From NCBI GenBank assembly GCA_016199935.1, contig JACQFS010000015.1:39455-103454 (forward strand): a stretch of 64,000 nucleotides of DNA. Reading direction: 5' to 3'. This document shows positions 9,635-18,390 of the stretch, one piece after another. The position numbers and the translations under genes are program-made. Below the pieces are notes generated by a model. That model saw nothing but the letters and a program-made list of their open reading frames with translations, did not search any database and had not been told where the DNA came from. Within the stretch, counting starts at the first letter, position 1; the number at the start of each line of letters is the position of its first letter. The stretch comes from Verrucomicrobiota bacterium (lineage in GTDB: Bacteria > Verrucomicrobiota > Verrucomicrobiia > Limisphaerales > JACQFS01).

Positions 9635-10645
9635 CTATTCCTTCAGCGTCTGCTTTGGCTGGAGCTTCGACACCATTTGCTTGTCACCCGAGTGCCGCTT
9701 GAAGGTCCACCAACCCCACACGGTGCCGAGCGCCGAGACGAAACACGCCGGCGTGTGCCACAGCCACCGGCGGTCGCCCGTGCGCGCGAGGCCGGTGACG
9801 GTGTGATACAGCGGCCCGATGACCGTCACCGCGTAGAGGCACGCGAGCCATGCCGGCACGCGCGGTTTTTCCCGGCTCCAGTTCGCGCCGGTTTTTTTCT
9901 GCACGTTGAAATAATGCGCGATGGCGCGGCGGCGCTTGTGCAGGAACCCGGGCAGCAAATCCTGCACGTAGTAGTGGTGCACGCCGCGCCCGCGCAGGCG
10001 CAGCCACTCGCGTTTGCCCGCGCGCATCAGGTGCATCGCCACGTGGGTGTCCTGGAATTGCTCGCGCGCCTTCGCCGCTTCGAGGTCGGCGCGGCGGAAG
10101 AGAAATCCATTCGCGCCGAGCGGATACGCGAACGTCCCCTCCGGCAGCGTCCACCGTTCCACTTCGCCGTCGGTCGCGACGAGTCGTGGGCGCACCGTCA
10201 TCAGCCACGCGATCGGGTCGCTGATGTGGAGCGTCGCGGTGATGTAGGCGCAGAACGAACTCATCTTCGGCGAAGCCAGATAGTAGCTCTCCACGCCGAG
10301 CGCCTGCGGGTTTTTCTCCAGCCCAGCGACGGCGAGGCGAAAAAAATCCGCGTGCGTGAACTCGTTGTCCGCGTCGGCGAAGAGGACGTAGTCGCCCGTC
10401 GCGCGCGCGAGGGCGATGCGCTTGGCTTCCTCCATGTCGCTGCCGTTGTCATCCATCACCGTCGCGCCGAACTTTGCCGCCAGCTCGCGCGTGCCGTCGG
10501 TCGAGCGCGCGTCGGAAATGAGCAGCTCAATCCGGTCGCGCGGGTAGTCCTGCCGCGCGACGGATTGCAGCAGGTTTTCCAGCAGCGCCCGCGCGTTGCG
10601 CGTGGGCGTGATGACGGAAATTTTTGGCAACAGTTCGCTGCTCAT
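9635..10645 (-). CDS. Family 2 glycosyltransferase
   Basis: This 336-residue protein starts with KISVITPTRNARALLENLLQ, the family 2 entry motif, followed by ISDARSTDGT and a DXD-type motif in YVLFADADNEF (about residues 90-100). A C-terminal hydrophobic segment (ACLYAVTVIGPLYHTVTGLA) suggests membrane association. It transfers a sugar from a nucleotide donor, probably in the same surface glycan pathway, although it lies on the opposite strand to the preceding operon. The ATG at 10645 sits just before the conserved motif; the longer reading frame upstream is antisense to the next gene. Confidence 0.9.
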   Translation of the reverse strand: MSSELLPKISVITPTRNARALLENLLQSVARQDYPRDRIELLISDARSTDGTRELAAKFGATVMDDNGSDMEEAKRIALARATGDYVLFADADNEFTHADFFRLAVAGLEKNPQALGVESYYLASPKMSSFCAYITATLHISDPIAWLMTVRPRLVATDGEVERWTLPEGTFAYPLGANGFLFRRADLEAAKAREQFQDTHVAMHLMRAGKREWLRLRGRGVHHYYVQDLLPGFLHKRRRAIAHYFNVQKKTGANWSREKPRVPAWLACLYAVTVIGPLYHTVTGLARTGDRRWLWHTPACFVSALGTVWGWWTFKRHSGDKQMVSKLQPKQTLKE

Positions 10646-10747
10646 CGGTTGCGAGGGCGCGAGGGTGCCGCGCCGCGTCCGGAGCGTCAACGCGGATGAG
10701 GCCGCGAATCTTGCGGCCCGCGTGGCTTCTGCCGCATACTCGACCCG

Positions 10748-13700
10748 ATGTGGCGTAAACTGTTCTATGCCGTTGTCGCAATCCTGCTGGTGGCCAACCT
10801 CGTTGTTCGTTGGTGGGCCGATGACGGGCAGGCGGGGTTGGCACGCCGGCTTCCCGACGTTTCGCCGGGATGGAAACTCAAGGTCGTCGCCCAGTCTCCC
10901 CGGATCCGCAACCCGACGGCCGTCTGCTGCGCGCCTGATGGCCGGGTGTTTGTCGGGGAAGACGTGATGGATGGCGAGGGCGTCACCGATCGGCCCGTGA
11001 GCCGCGTCGCGTGCATCCATCCCGGCGGCCGGGTGGAGGTTTTTGCGGACCAGCTTTTCTGTGTGCAGGGACTGGCTTACCTCGACGGCCAACTTTATGT
11101 GAATCACGCGCCCAAGTTCAGCGTGTTCACCGACGACGGCGCCCGCGCCACGCAACGCCGTGACCTCTTCGACTGCACCAGCCCGCGGGCGGACGGCACG
11201 GTGCTGCTCGGCTCGCGCACGCATGTGCCGGGAAATTTCCGGCTCGGCATGGATGGATTTTTTTATCTGGCCGTCGGCGACGCGGGCCTGTTCAACGTGC
11301 GGAGCCGGGACGGCCAGACCATTCAACTTCACGGCGGCGGCGTCTTTCGCTTCCGGCTCGACGGCTCGGACATGGAGGTGTTCGCCAGCGGCACGCGCAA
11401 CCATCCCGACGTGGCGCTCAACGCCGAGGACGAACTGTTCACTTACGACAACACCGACGACGGCAACGGCTGGGGCACGCGCCTCACGCACATGGTCGAG
11501 GGCGGCACCTACGGTTACCCGTGGGACTTCAAGCCGCGCCGGCCCCACACGCTCTGGATGATCAGTGACTTCGGCGGGGGGGCGGGCGCGGGAGCGTTCT
11601 GTTACAACGAGGACGCGCTGCCGACTGAGTTTGGAGGCGATCTGTTTCTGGCCGACTTTAGTCGGCAGCAGATTATGCGTGTGACCCTTGGGCGGGCCGG
11701 TGCGAGTTTCGTCCTCGCGACACGGCACAACGACGGCGGAAGCGATTTCGTTGCGTCGCGCGGACTTTTCCTGCCGGTCGGCTTGGCCGTCTCGCCAGAT
11801 GGCGCGGCGGTTTACATCACCGATTGGAATACCGGCGAAGTGAAAACGGACAAGGGCCGGCTGATCAAACTAACCTATCAGGGACCGAGCGCCGCTGCGG
11901 CCAGACCTCCGTGGTGGCTGCCCGCCGCACTCGGCAAACCGATCGAAGCTTCCGTCTCGGAACTCCTCACCGGCCTCCGGCACCCCGCGCAATCCGTCCG
12001 GCTTGTGGCGCAACGACAACTTGCCACGCAAGCCACGGCCGCGTTGCCGGCCGTGCGCGCATTGCTGGCTGATACGAACGCGCCGCCCTTCGCGCGCTGG
12101 AGCGCGATCTGGACGCTCGACGCAATCCACGGCGGCCTCGACTCCCGCACGAATGTAATCGCCGCGTTGCGCGATGCCGATGCCAGCGTGCGGCGGCAGG
12201 CCGCGCGGCAACTCTGGGTGCGGCGCGCGAGCGAAGCCGTCGGGCCGCTCGTCGAGTTGCTGCACGACCCGGACGCTTCCGTGCGGTTTCACGCCGCGAC
12301 GGCGTTGGGCCGCATCGCCGACCCAACGGCCATCGCGCCGCTTCAGGGCGCGCTGGTGGAGAAGGATTTGTTCGCCCGTTACGCAGCGTTTACCGCTCTG
12401 AACCGCGTGGGCCGCGTGCATCCCGACCGCTGGCCGGAAATTGCACTCGGTCTCGACGCGCCGGAATCGGAAATTCGGGAGGGAACCATTTTTGCGTTGC
12501 GCGAAGTTTTTGAAACGGCCGTTGTCGCGGCGCTGGCGCAATGCGTCGTCTCGACGAACGCGTCCGCCACGGTGCGCGTCCTGGCGCTGGATGCGATCAC
12601 CTTGGCCGCGCGAAAATCCGTGGCTTGGGACGGCGGCTGGTGGGGCGCCAATGGTCATCCTTCGGTGCAACCGCGGCCGGCACGGACGCTCGACTGGGAA
12701 GGCACACCGGTTTGCCTCGCGCGCATACGCGCTGCGTTGCGTGACCCGGACAGTTCGGTGCGGCAGACCGCGGCACGCAGCACCGCGTGGCTGCGCGACG
12801 CGGAGGCGGAAGCCGAACTGGCCGCCGCGCTCGCCACGGAATCGGAGCCCGGAACCGTGGTCGCGCAGCTCGAAGCTCTGGCCGAACTTGGCGGCGACCT
12901 CGCGCGCCGGGCCGTCGCGGATGAACTCGTTCGTCTCCGACATTCCGGCTCCATCGGTGCCACCAACGACCCGCCGGTTTTTTATGCCGCACTCGAGGCC
13001 GCGGGCCGGTTGGGCGGGCCGGAGATCGAATCCGCGCTCGCCCGGTTTCTGGACCAGCCGCCGAACCCGTCCGGCCTCGTCGAAATCATCCGACACCTCG
13101 GTGAACTGAAAATTTCCGGAGCCGTCTCCGGGCTGGCAAAACGCCTGGACGATCCGGACGCGGAGATTGGCCAGGTCGTCGCGGTCGCACTGGGGAGCAT
13201 TGGCGGCGATGCGGCGGCGCAAGCGTTGGAACGGCGGCTGGCCGGCGCGGCCGGCAATTTGCGCCGCGAGATCATCCGCAGCCTCGGCCTGCTGCGCGCC
13301 ACCAACGCGATCCCGGCGTTGCTACAGACGGCGAAGGACGAAGACGTTCGGGCAGTGGCCACCGAAGCGCTCGCGCGGATGCCGGACCTGCGGGCGCTGC
13401 GCCTGTTCCTCGACAGTGTCGCCCACGGCGACCCGCGCACCCGGATGGTTTCGCGCACGGCGCTCGGCGCGCTTTGCCGACGGGACTCGGCGGCGGTGTC
13501 GCGTGCGGCAGACGTTGCAAAATTATCGCGCGCCGAGCGCCGAGTGCTGAATGAAATCCGCGCCGCGTCTTCGCCGGCTGAATCGCACGCCGTGAAGGCC
13601 CTCGCCGGCTTCGCCCTCGCCAATCCGGGCGACGCCGAACTGGGGGCGCGTTTGTTTCACGACGACCCGGCGCTGGCCTGCGCGAAGTGTCATCGCGCCG

Positions 13701-14044
13701 GCCGGCCGGGCGGTCGGCTCGGTCCCGACCTGGCGCGCGTGGGCACGAAACTGTCGCGCCAACAGTTGATTGACGCCGTGCTCTTTCCCTCCCGCTGGAT
13801 CGCGCCCGGCTACGAGGCGGTCGAGTTGCGCACGCAAAGCGGCGAGGTTTTCACCGGACTCATCGCGCGCGAAACGCCGGACACAGTCACGTTGCTCAAC
13901 GCAGAGGGTGAAACTGCGGTCCCCAAGACGGCCATCGCCTCCCGCCGCCGGAGCAGCGTCTCCGCGATGCCCGAAGGATTGTGCGCGTCCCTTTCGCCCG
14001 TCGAGTTTGCCGATCTGATCGCGTTCCTCTCCTCGCCGCACTGA
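10748..14044 (+). CDS. Beta-propeller / HEAT-repeat / c-type cytochrome fusion (PVC membrane-bound dehydrogenase type)
   Basis: This 1098-residue protein has an N-terminal membrane anchor (about residues 7-23). A propeller resembling glucose/sorbosone dehydrogenases follows (about 40-380; NPTAVCCAPDGRVFVGED, GVFRFRLDGSDMEVFASG, GLAVSPDGAAVYITDW). A long HEAT-repeat solenoid spans about 395-905 and a C-terminal heme-c domain has CAKCH at 978-982. The last domain (FTGLIARETPDTVTLLNAEG) matches the heme-binding domain common in planctomycetes and verrucomicrobia. It likely acts in the periplasm in sugar or alcohol oxidation, passing electrons to the heme, but the substrate is unknown. It is divergent from the GT2 gene with about 100 nt between. 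Confidence 0.9.
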   Translation: MWRKLFYAVVAILLVANLVVRWWADDGQAGLARRLPDVSPGWKLKVVAQSPRIRNPTAVCCAPDGRVFVGEDVMDGEGVTDRPVSRVACIHPGGRVEVFADQLFCVQGLAYLDGQLYVNHAPKFSVFTDDGARATQRRDLFDCTSPRADGTVLLGSRTHVPGNFRLGMDGFFYLAVGDAGLFNVRSRDGQTIQLHGGGVFRFRLDGSDMEVFASGTRNHPDVALNAEDELFTYDNTDDGNGWGTRLTHMVEGGTYGYPWDFKPRRPHTLWMISDFGGGAGAGAFCYNEDALPTEFGGDLFLADFSRQQIMRVTLGRAGASFVLATRHNDGGSDFVASRGLFLPVGLAVSPDGAAVYITDWNTGEVKTDKGRLIKLTYQGPSAAAARPPWWLPAALGKPIEASVSELLTGLRHPAQSVRLVAQRQLATQATAALPAVRALLADTNAPPFARWSAIWTLDAIHGGLDSRTNVIAALRDADASVRRQAARQLWVRRASEAVGPLVELLHDPDASVRFHAATALGRIADPTAIAPLQGALVEKDLFARYAAFTALNRVGRVHPDRWPEIALGLDAPESEIREGTIFALREVFETAVVAALAQCVVSTNASATVRVLALDAITLAARKSVAWDGGWWGANGHPSVQPRPARTLDWEGTPVCLARIRAALRDPDSSVRQTAARSTAWLRDAEAEAELAAALATESEPGTVVAQLEALAELGGDLARRAVADELVRLRHSGSIGATNDPPVFYAALEAAGRLGGPEIESALARFLDQPPNPSGLVEIIRHLGELKISGAVSGLAKRLDDPDAEIGQVVAVALGSIGGDAAAQALERRLAGAAGNLRREIIRSLGLLRATNAIPALLQTAKDEDVRAVATEALARMPDLRALRLFLDSVAHGDPRTRMVSRTALGALCRRDSAAVSRAADVAKLSRAERRVLNEIRAASSPAESHAVKALAGFALANPGDAELGARLFHDDPALACAKCHRAGRPGGRLGPDLARVGTKLSRQQLIDAVLFPSRWIAPGYEAVELRTQSGEVFTGLIARETPDTVTLLNAEGETAVPKTAIASRRRSSVSAMPEGLCASLSPVEFADLIAFLSSPH

Positions 14045-14056
14045 AGCGGTGGCCGG

Positions 14057-15331
14057 TCATTCCTCGATCCGGTAAAGGTGCGTCTCCGTCCGCAGCAGCA
14101 GCGCGCCGCCGATCACGGCCGGCGAGGCGTAACAGCCGCCCTCCAGCCGGTTGGTGGCGAGCACCGAGAATTTCCGGTCGGCGGCGACCACCTTCGTGTC
14201 GCCCTCCGCGTTGAAAAAATAAATCCGCCCGGCTGCGGCGAGCGGCGACGCGTAATGGTTGCCACCGAGGCGCTCGCTCCAGCGTTCGCGGCCCGTGTTG
14301 AGTTCAAGGCAGGCGGCGAGACCACTGTCGGAAACGAGGAAAAGATTTTCGCCGTCAGCGACAGGCGTGGCGATGTGCGGAACCTGGCGCGCGTATTTCC
14401 ACGCGACGTGGCTGCGCGTGACGTCGCCCGTCCCGTCGGGCCGGATCGCCCACAGCTCGGCTTTGGGAAAGCCGGTGCACACGAACACGAGGCCGCCGGC
14501 GAACACCGGCCGCGGCACGATGGTCACCCCGGGCAGGTCGCAGAACCACACCTCGCGCCCGGTGGCCGGCTCGTAGGCGGAGACGCGGTGCGCGCCGGGA
14601 CTGACGAGCAGTTCGCGTCCGGCCGCGCGGATCACCAGCGGCGTGGAAAAAGATTTGCCCTCGGCACCGACCGCCGCCGTCGATGACCGTGGGATTTTCC
14701 AGGCCACTTTCCCGCTGGCCAGACGCAGGGCCGCGACGTGGTGCGTGTCGGCGCCGTCGCAATTCAGGATCGCGAGCGCGCCGTGAATGATGGGCGAGCT
14801 GCCCGCGCCGTTGCCGTCGTGGTGGTAGGTCAGGCCGGTCTGGCGCCAAAGCACGCGGCCGCTCTCCGGGTCGAGGCCCGCGACGCCGTTGGGACCGAAG
14901 CTCGTGACGATCACTCCCGCCGCGGCGGCCGGCGTGGGCGAGGCGTAGCCGTTGGGCACCACGACCAGCGGCTCGGCATCGGCGCGGTGAAACAGTTCGA
15001 GGTCACGGACGATTTTTCCCGAATCGAAATCCACCGCCATCGCGCGCAGCGACCGGCCCGAATCGGTGGCGGTGGTGAGCCAGACGCGGCCATTCCAAAC
15101 GATGGGCGAGGAGTGTCCGCGGCCGGGGAGCGCCGTCTTCCACCGGACATGGCTCGTCTCGCCCCAGGTCAACGGCCCGCGGTTGGTGGATTCCCCCTGG
15201 CCGGTCGGCCCGCGGAACTGTGGCCAGTTTTCCCCGGCCGGTGCCGCCAGCGCGCCGGCCAGCCAGGCCGCCGCGAGCCACGCGGTGTGGTAGTGGCCGG
15301 ATTTCGGAGAATTAAAAAACAGGCGACGCAC
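14057..15331 (-). CDS. Secreted PQQ-like beta-propeller protein
   Basis: This protein of about 424 residues has a signal-peptide-like start (AWLAAAWLAGALAAPAGE) and then WPQFRGPTGQG, the entry motif of PQQ-type propellers in PVC bacteria. Repeated blades follow (GLDPESGRVLWR, YEPATGREVWF, LELNTGRERWSERLGG). Such proteins are often annotated as BamB-like or PQQ-binding, and enzymatic activity is not certain. The start is unclear: no ATG lies close to the signal peptide. I prefer the GTG at 15331, giving MRRLFFNSPK before the hydrophobic stretch, over an ATG at 15424 that would cover the divergent promoter region. It is convergent with the propeller/HEAT gene, with stops 12 nt apart. Confidence 0.85.
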   Translation of the reverse strand: MRRLFFNSPKSGHYHTAWLAAAWLAGALAAPAGENWPQFRGPTGQGESTNRGPLTWGETSHVRWKTALPGRGHSSPIVWNGRVWLTTATDSGRSLRAMAVDFDSGKIVRDLELFHRADAEPLVVVPNGYASPTPAAAAGVIVTSFGPNGVAGLDPESGRVLWRQTGLTYHHDGNGAGSSPIIHGALAILNCDGADTHHVAALRLASGKVAWKIPRSSTAAVGAEGKSFSTPLVIRAAGRELLVSPGAHRVSAYEPATGREVWFCDLPGVTIVPRPVFAGGLVFVCTGFPKAELWAIRPDGTGDVTRSHVAWKYARQVPHIATPVADGENLFLVSDSGLAACLELNTGRERWSERLGGNHYASPLAAAGRIYFFNAEGDTKVVAADRKFSVLATNRLEGGCYASPAVIGGALLLRTETHLYRIEE

Positions 15332-15462
15332 GCGGAAGCGAGCATAGGTGTTCGTTGCGCGAGCGTCACGCGGACTTTGGCGCCGCGCCAAACTTCCGGT
15401 GACGGCGGATGAAACCTCAGGCATATTTGCCCGTCAAAGTTCCCAGCCCGAAATCGCCGGCC

Positions 15463-18390
15463 ATGAAATCATCGCTCCTCACTCTGGCTTTCGCCGCCGC
15501 GGTCGCCCTTCCGTTGGCCCGGGCGGCCCAGCCGGTGCCGGCGAATTCTGAAATCGAGTCGTTGTTCATCCGGCGCGTCACACCGCTGTTCAACGAGAAG
15601 TGCCTTGCGTGCCACGGCAAGGACGAGCAGAAGATCAAGGGTGGCTTCGATATGCACACGCCGGCCGGCTTGCTCAAGGGCGGCGAGAGCGAGAAACCTT
15701 CCATTGTTCCGGGCAGGCCCGATGCGAGTCCGTTGTATCTCGCCGTCACGCGCCTGCACGAGGACGACAACTGGATGCCGATGCCGCCGAAGGAGGCGGA
15801 CAAACTCACGCCGGAGCAGATCGGCTGGATCAGGCAATGGATCGCCGGCGGCGCGCCGTGGCCCGACGAGGCGCGCGTGAAGGAACTCTCCAGGGCCAAC
15901 GCGGACAAGTGGTCCGCCGAGGACGGCGTCACGGTGAAGACCGCCGGCGGCCTCTCGCCGGAGTGGACGAACCGCAAATACAAGCCGGAGGGTTTGTGGG
16001 CGTATCAGGCGGTGAGGAAGCCGGCGGTGCCGGCGGCGGAAACTCGAAACTCGAAACTCGAAACTCGAAACCCCATTGACGCCTTCCTCGCCGCGAAGAT
16101 GCCCGCCGGTCTCCAGCCCGCGCCGCTCGCCGACCGCACGACGCTCATCCGCCGCGCGACGTTTGACCTGACCGGCCTGCCGCCGAAGCCAGAGGAGATT
16201 GAAAGTTTTCTGAACGACCCGCTGCCGGACGAAAGGGCCTTCAACAAAGTCATCACGCGCCTGCTCGCCTCGCCGCACTACGGCGAGCGCATGGCGCAGC
16301 ACTGGCTTGATGTGGTGCGTTACGCTGATTCTAGCGGCTTCGCGAATGACTACGAGCGCGGCAACGCGTGGCGCTATCGCGACTACGTCGTGCGCGCGTT
16401 CAACTCGGACAAGCCTTACGACCAGTTCATCCGCGAGCAGATTGCGGGTGACGAAATCGCCGAGTCGCGCTCCGAAGACGGCGAATTGCTCATCGCCGCC
16501 GGCTTCCTCCGCATGGGCCCGTGGGAGTTGACCGGCATGGAGGTCGCGAAGGTTGCGCGCCAGCGTTTCCTCGACGACGTGGCGAACAGCGTGGGCGAAA
16601 CCTTCCTCGCGCACGCGCTGCAATGCGCCCGTTGCCACGACCACAAGTTCGATCCGATTCCGACGCGCGATTACTATTCGCTGCAGGCGGTCTTCGCGAC
16701 GACGCAACTCAGCGAGCGTGCCGCGCCGTTCTTGAAGGAGGAGAACACCGGCGGGTTCGAGGAACGGAAATTTCTCGAAGCGCGCCGCGCCGAATACATG
16801 ACCACGCTCGCGGCGCTCGATGCGAAACTGGTCAGGAACGCGGAGCAGTGGTTCAAGGACAAGGGCCTCGACGCCACGAAGTGGAATGCCGCCATCGCGC
16901 AGGCGCGCACGCAGCCGCCCGTGAATCGCAACGGCAAGCGGCGCGAGTTCGGCGGCATTTTCGACGGCGCGCGCGCGGCGATGGTGAAGCAAGGCGTGCC
17001 CGAGGATCAGTATCCGCCCAAGCTCGTCGGCTTCTCCCCGCAGGACTACGGCAACGAGCGCGTCGCGCGCAAGGGAGTCGAGCGCCTCAAGTGGGAGCTT
17101 GATCGTTACGAGCCGTTCGCGCTCTCGGTCCACAGCGGCCGCACGCCCGAGGTGAAGGCGGTGCTCGCGCCCGTGCGCATGCCGGCCAATCGCATGAGTG
17201 ACGGCGAACTCGAGGAGACGTGCGTGCTCACCGGCGGCGATCCGTTTGCCTCGGGGCAGAAGGTGAAGCCCGGTGTGCTCAGCGTGCTCGGCTCGGTGCA
17301 GCAGACGCCCATCCCCGACGCCATCGAAGGCCGGCGCAAGGCGTTCGCTGATTGGGTCGCAAGCCCGGAGAATCCGCTCACCGCGCGCGCCATTGTGAAC
17401 CGCATCTGGCTCTGGCATTTCGACCAGCCCATCGCGGGCAACCCGAATAATTTCGGCAGCACGGGCAAGAAGCCCACGCATCCCGAACTGCTCGACTGGC
17501 TCGCGGCGACGTTCGTCGAGGGGAGCGCGGGCGGCGTGCCCGCGAGTCCGTGGTCCGTCAAGGCGATGCACCGGCTCATCATGAGTTCCGAGGCGTATCG
17601 GCGTTCGGCCAGTTTCCCCGACCGAAAACTTCTCGCCGAGAAAGATCCAACCGGCACGAGCTACGCCGTCTTCAAACCGCGCCGGCTCTCGGCGGAAGAA
17701 CTCCGCGACTCGATGCTCGCCGCCACGGGCGAGTTGAACCCGACACTCGGCGGCATTCCGAATCGTCCCGAGATCAATCTCGAAGCCGCGCTCCAGCCGC
17801 GCCAGGTCATGGGCACGTTCGCCAACGCGTGGACGCCGAATCCGAAGCCGGAGCAGCGTCATCGCCGCTCGCTCTACGCGCTGCGGATTCGCGGACTGCC
17901 CGATCCGTTTCTCGAGGTGTTCAACAATCCCGCGCCGGACTTCTCGTGTGAGAACCGCTCCGCCTCGACCGTCACGCCCCAGGTCTTCAGCCTCTTCAAC
18001 GGCCGCGCCAGCTACGACCGCGCGCTCGCCCTCGCCAACCGTGCCGTGAAGGAAACGAAGTCCGATGAAGCGGCGCTCACGCGTTGCTTTCAACTCACCT
18101 ACGGACGCGCGCCAAACGCGAACGAACTCAAGTCCTGCTTCGCGCACTGGCGCGTGATGGAAGCGGAACAGAAGTCCACGAAGCTCGAATCGCCGAAGCC
18201 GCCGCTCGAAGTGAAGCGCGAGGCCGTGGAGGAAAACACCGGCGAGAAATTCACCTTCAACGAGAAGCTCGAGGCCTACGCCGAGTTCGTCCCCGACCTT
18301 CAACCGGCCGCCGTGGACGCCCACACCCGCGCGCTGGCCGATGTCTGCCTCGTGCTCTTCAACTCCAACGAGTTTGCGTATGTTTACTAG
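15463..18390 (+). CDS. Secreted c-type cytochrome with DUF1549 and DUF1553 domains (PSCyt1/PSD1)
   Basis: This 975-residue protein starts with a Sec signal (MKSSLLTLAFAAAVALPLARA). A planctomycete-type cytochrome domain has heme motif CLACH at 47-51 and MPMPPKEADKL. DUF1549 contains a second CxxCH (CARCHDHKFDP, from residue 388), and a C-terminal DUF1553 domain has NRIWLWHFDQPI and FNNPAPDFSCENR-like segments. The family function is unsettled; it is usually paired with DUF1501, as here, where the next gene overlaps by 11 nt. A heptamer repeat array encodes residues about 193-204 in the linker before DUF1549. The ATG at 15463 gives a proper signal peptide, unlike the one at 15409. Confidence 0.93.
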   Translation: MKSSLLTLAFAAAVALPLARAAQPVPANSEIESLFIRRVTPLFNEKCLACHGKDEQKIKGGFDMHTPAGLLKGGESEKPSIVPGRPDASPLYLAVTRLHEDDNWMPMPPKEADKLTPEQIGWIRQWIAGGAPWPDEARVKELSRANADKWSAEDGVTVKTAGGLSPEWTNRKYKPEGLWAYQAVRKPAVPAAETRNSKLETRNPIDAFLAAKMPAGLQPAPLADRTTLIRRATFDLTGLPPKPEEIESFLNDPLPDERAFNKVITRLLASPHYGERMAQHWLDVVRYADSSGFANDYERGNAWRYRDYVVRAFNSDKPYDQFIREQIAGDEIAESRSEDGELLIAAGFLRMGPWELTGMEVAKVARQRFLDDVANSVGETFLAHALQCARCHDHKFDPIPTRDYYSLQAVFATTQLSERAAPFLKEENTGGFEERKFLEARRAEYMTTLAALDAKLVRNAEQWFKDKGLDATKWNAAIAQARTQPPVNRNGKRREFGGIFDGARAAMVKQGVPEDQYPPKLVGFSPQDYGNERVARKGVERLKWELDRYEPFALSVHSGRTPEVKAVLAPVRMPANRMSDGELEETCVLTGGDPFASGQKVKPGVLSVLGSVQQTPIPDAIEGRRKAFADWVASPENPLTARAIVNRIWLWHFDQPIAGNPNNFGSTGKKPTHPELLDWLAATFVEGSAGGVPASPWSVKAMHRLIMSSEAYRRSASFPDRKLLAEKDPTGTSYAVFKPRRLSAEELRDSMLAATGELNPTLGGIPNRPEINLEAALQPRQVMGTFANAWTPNPKPEQRHRRSLYALRIRGLPDPFLEVFNNPAPDFSCENRSASTVTPQVFSLFNGRASYDRALALANRAVKETKSDEAALTRCFQLTYGRAPNANELKSCFAHWRVMEAEQKSTKLESPKPPLEVKREAVEENTGEKFTFNEKLEAYAEFVPDLQPAAVDAHTRALADVCLVLFNSNEFAYVY
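16039..16073. repeat. GAAACTC heptanucleotide array in a DUF1549 gene
   Basis: Four exact tandem copies of GAAACTC are followed by GAAACCC, 35 nt in all. The array is translated in frame as ETRNSKLETRN, at the linker between the heme domain and DUF1549. The period of seven is unrelated to the codon length, so the peptide itself has a seven-residue period. Confidence 0.95.

Noticed and set aside
16039-16073. CRISPR-like direct repeats
   Set aside because: Units are seven bases long, tandem and without spacers. No array of spaced repeats and no cas genes were seen anywhere in the window.
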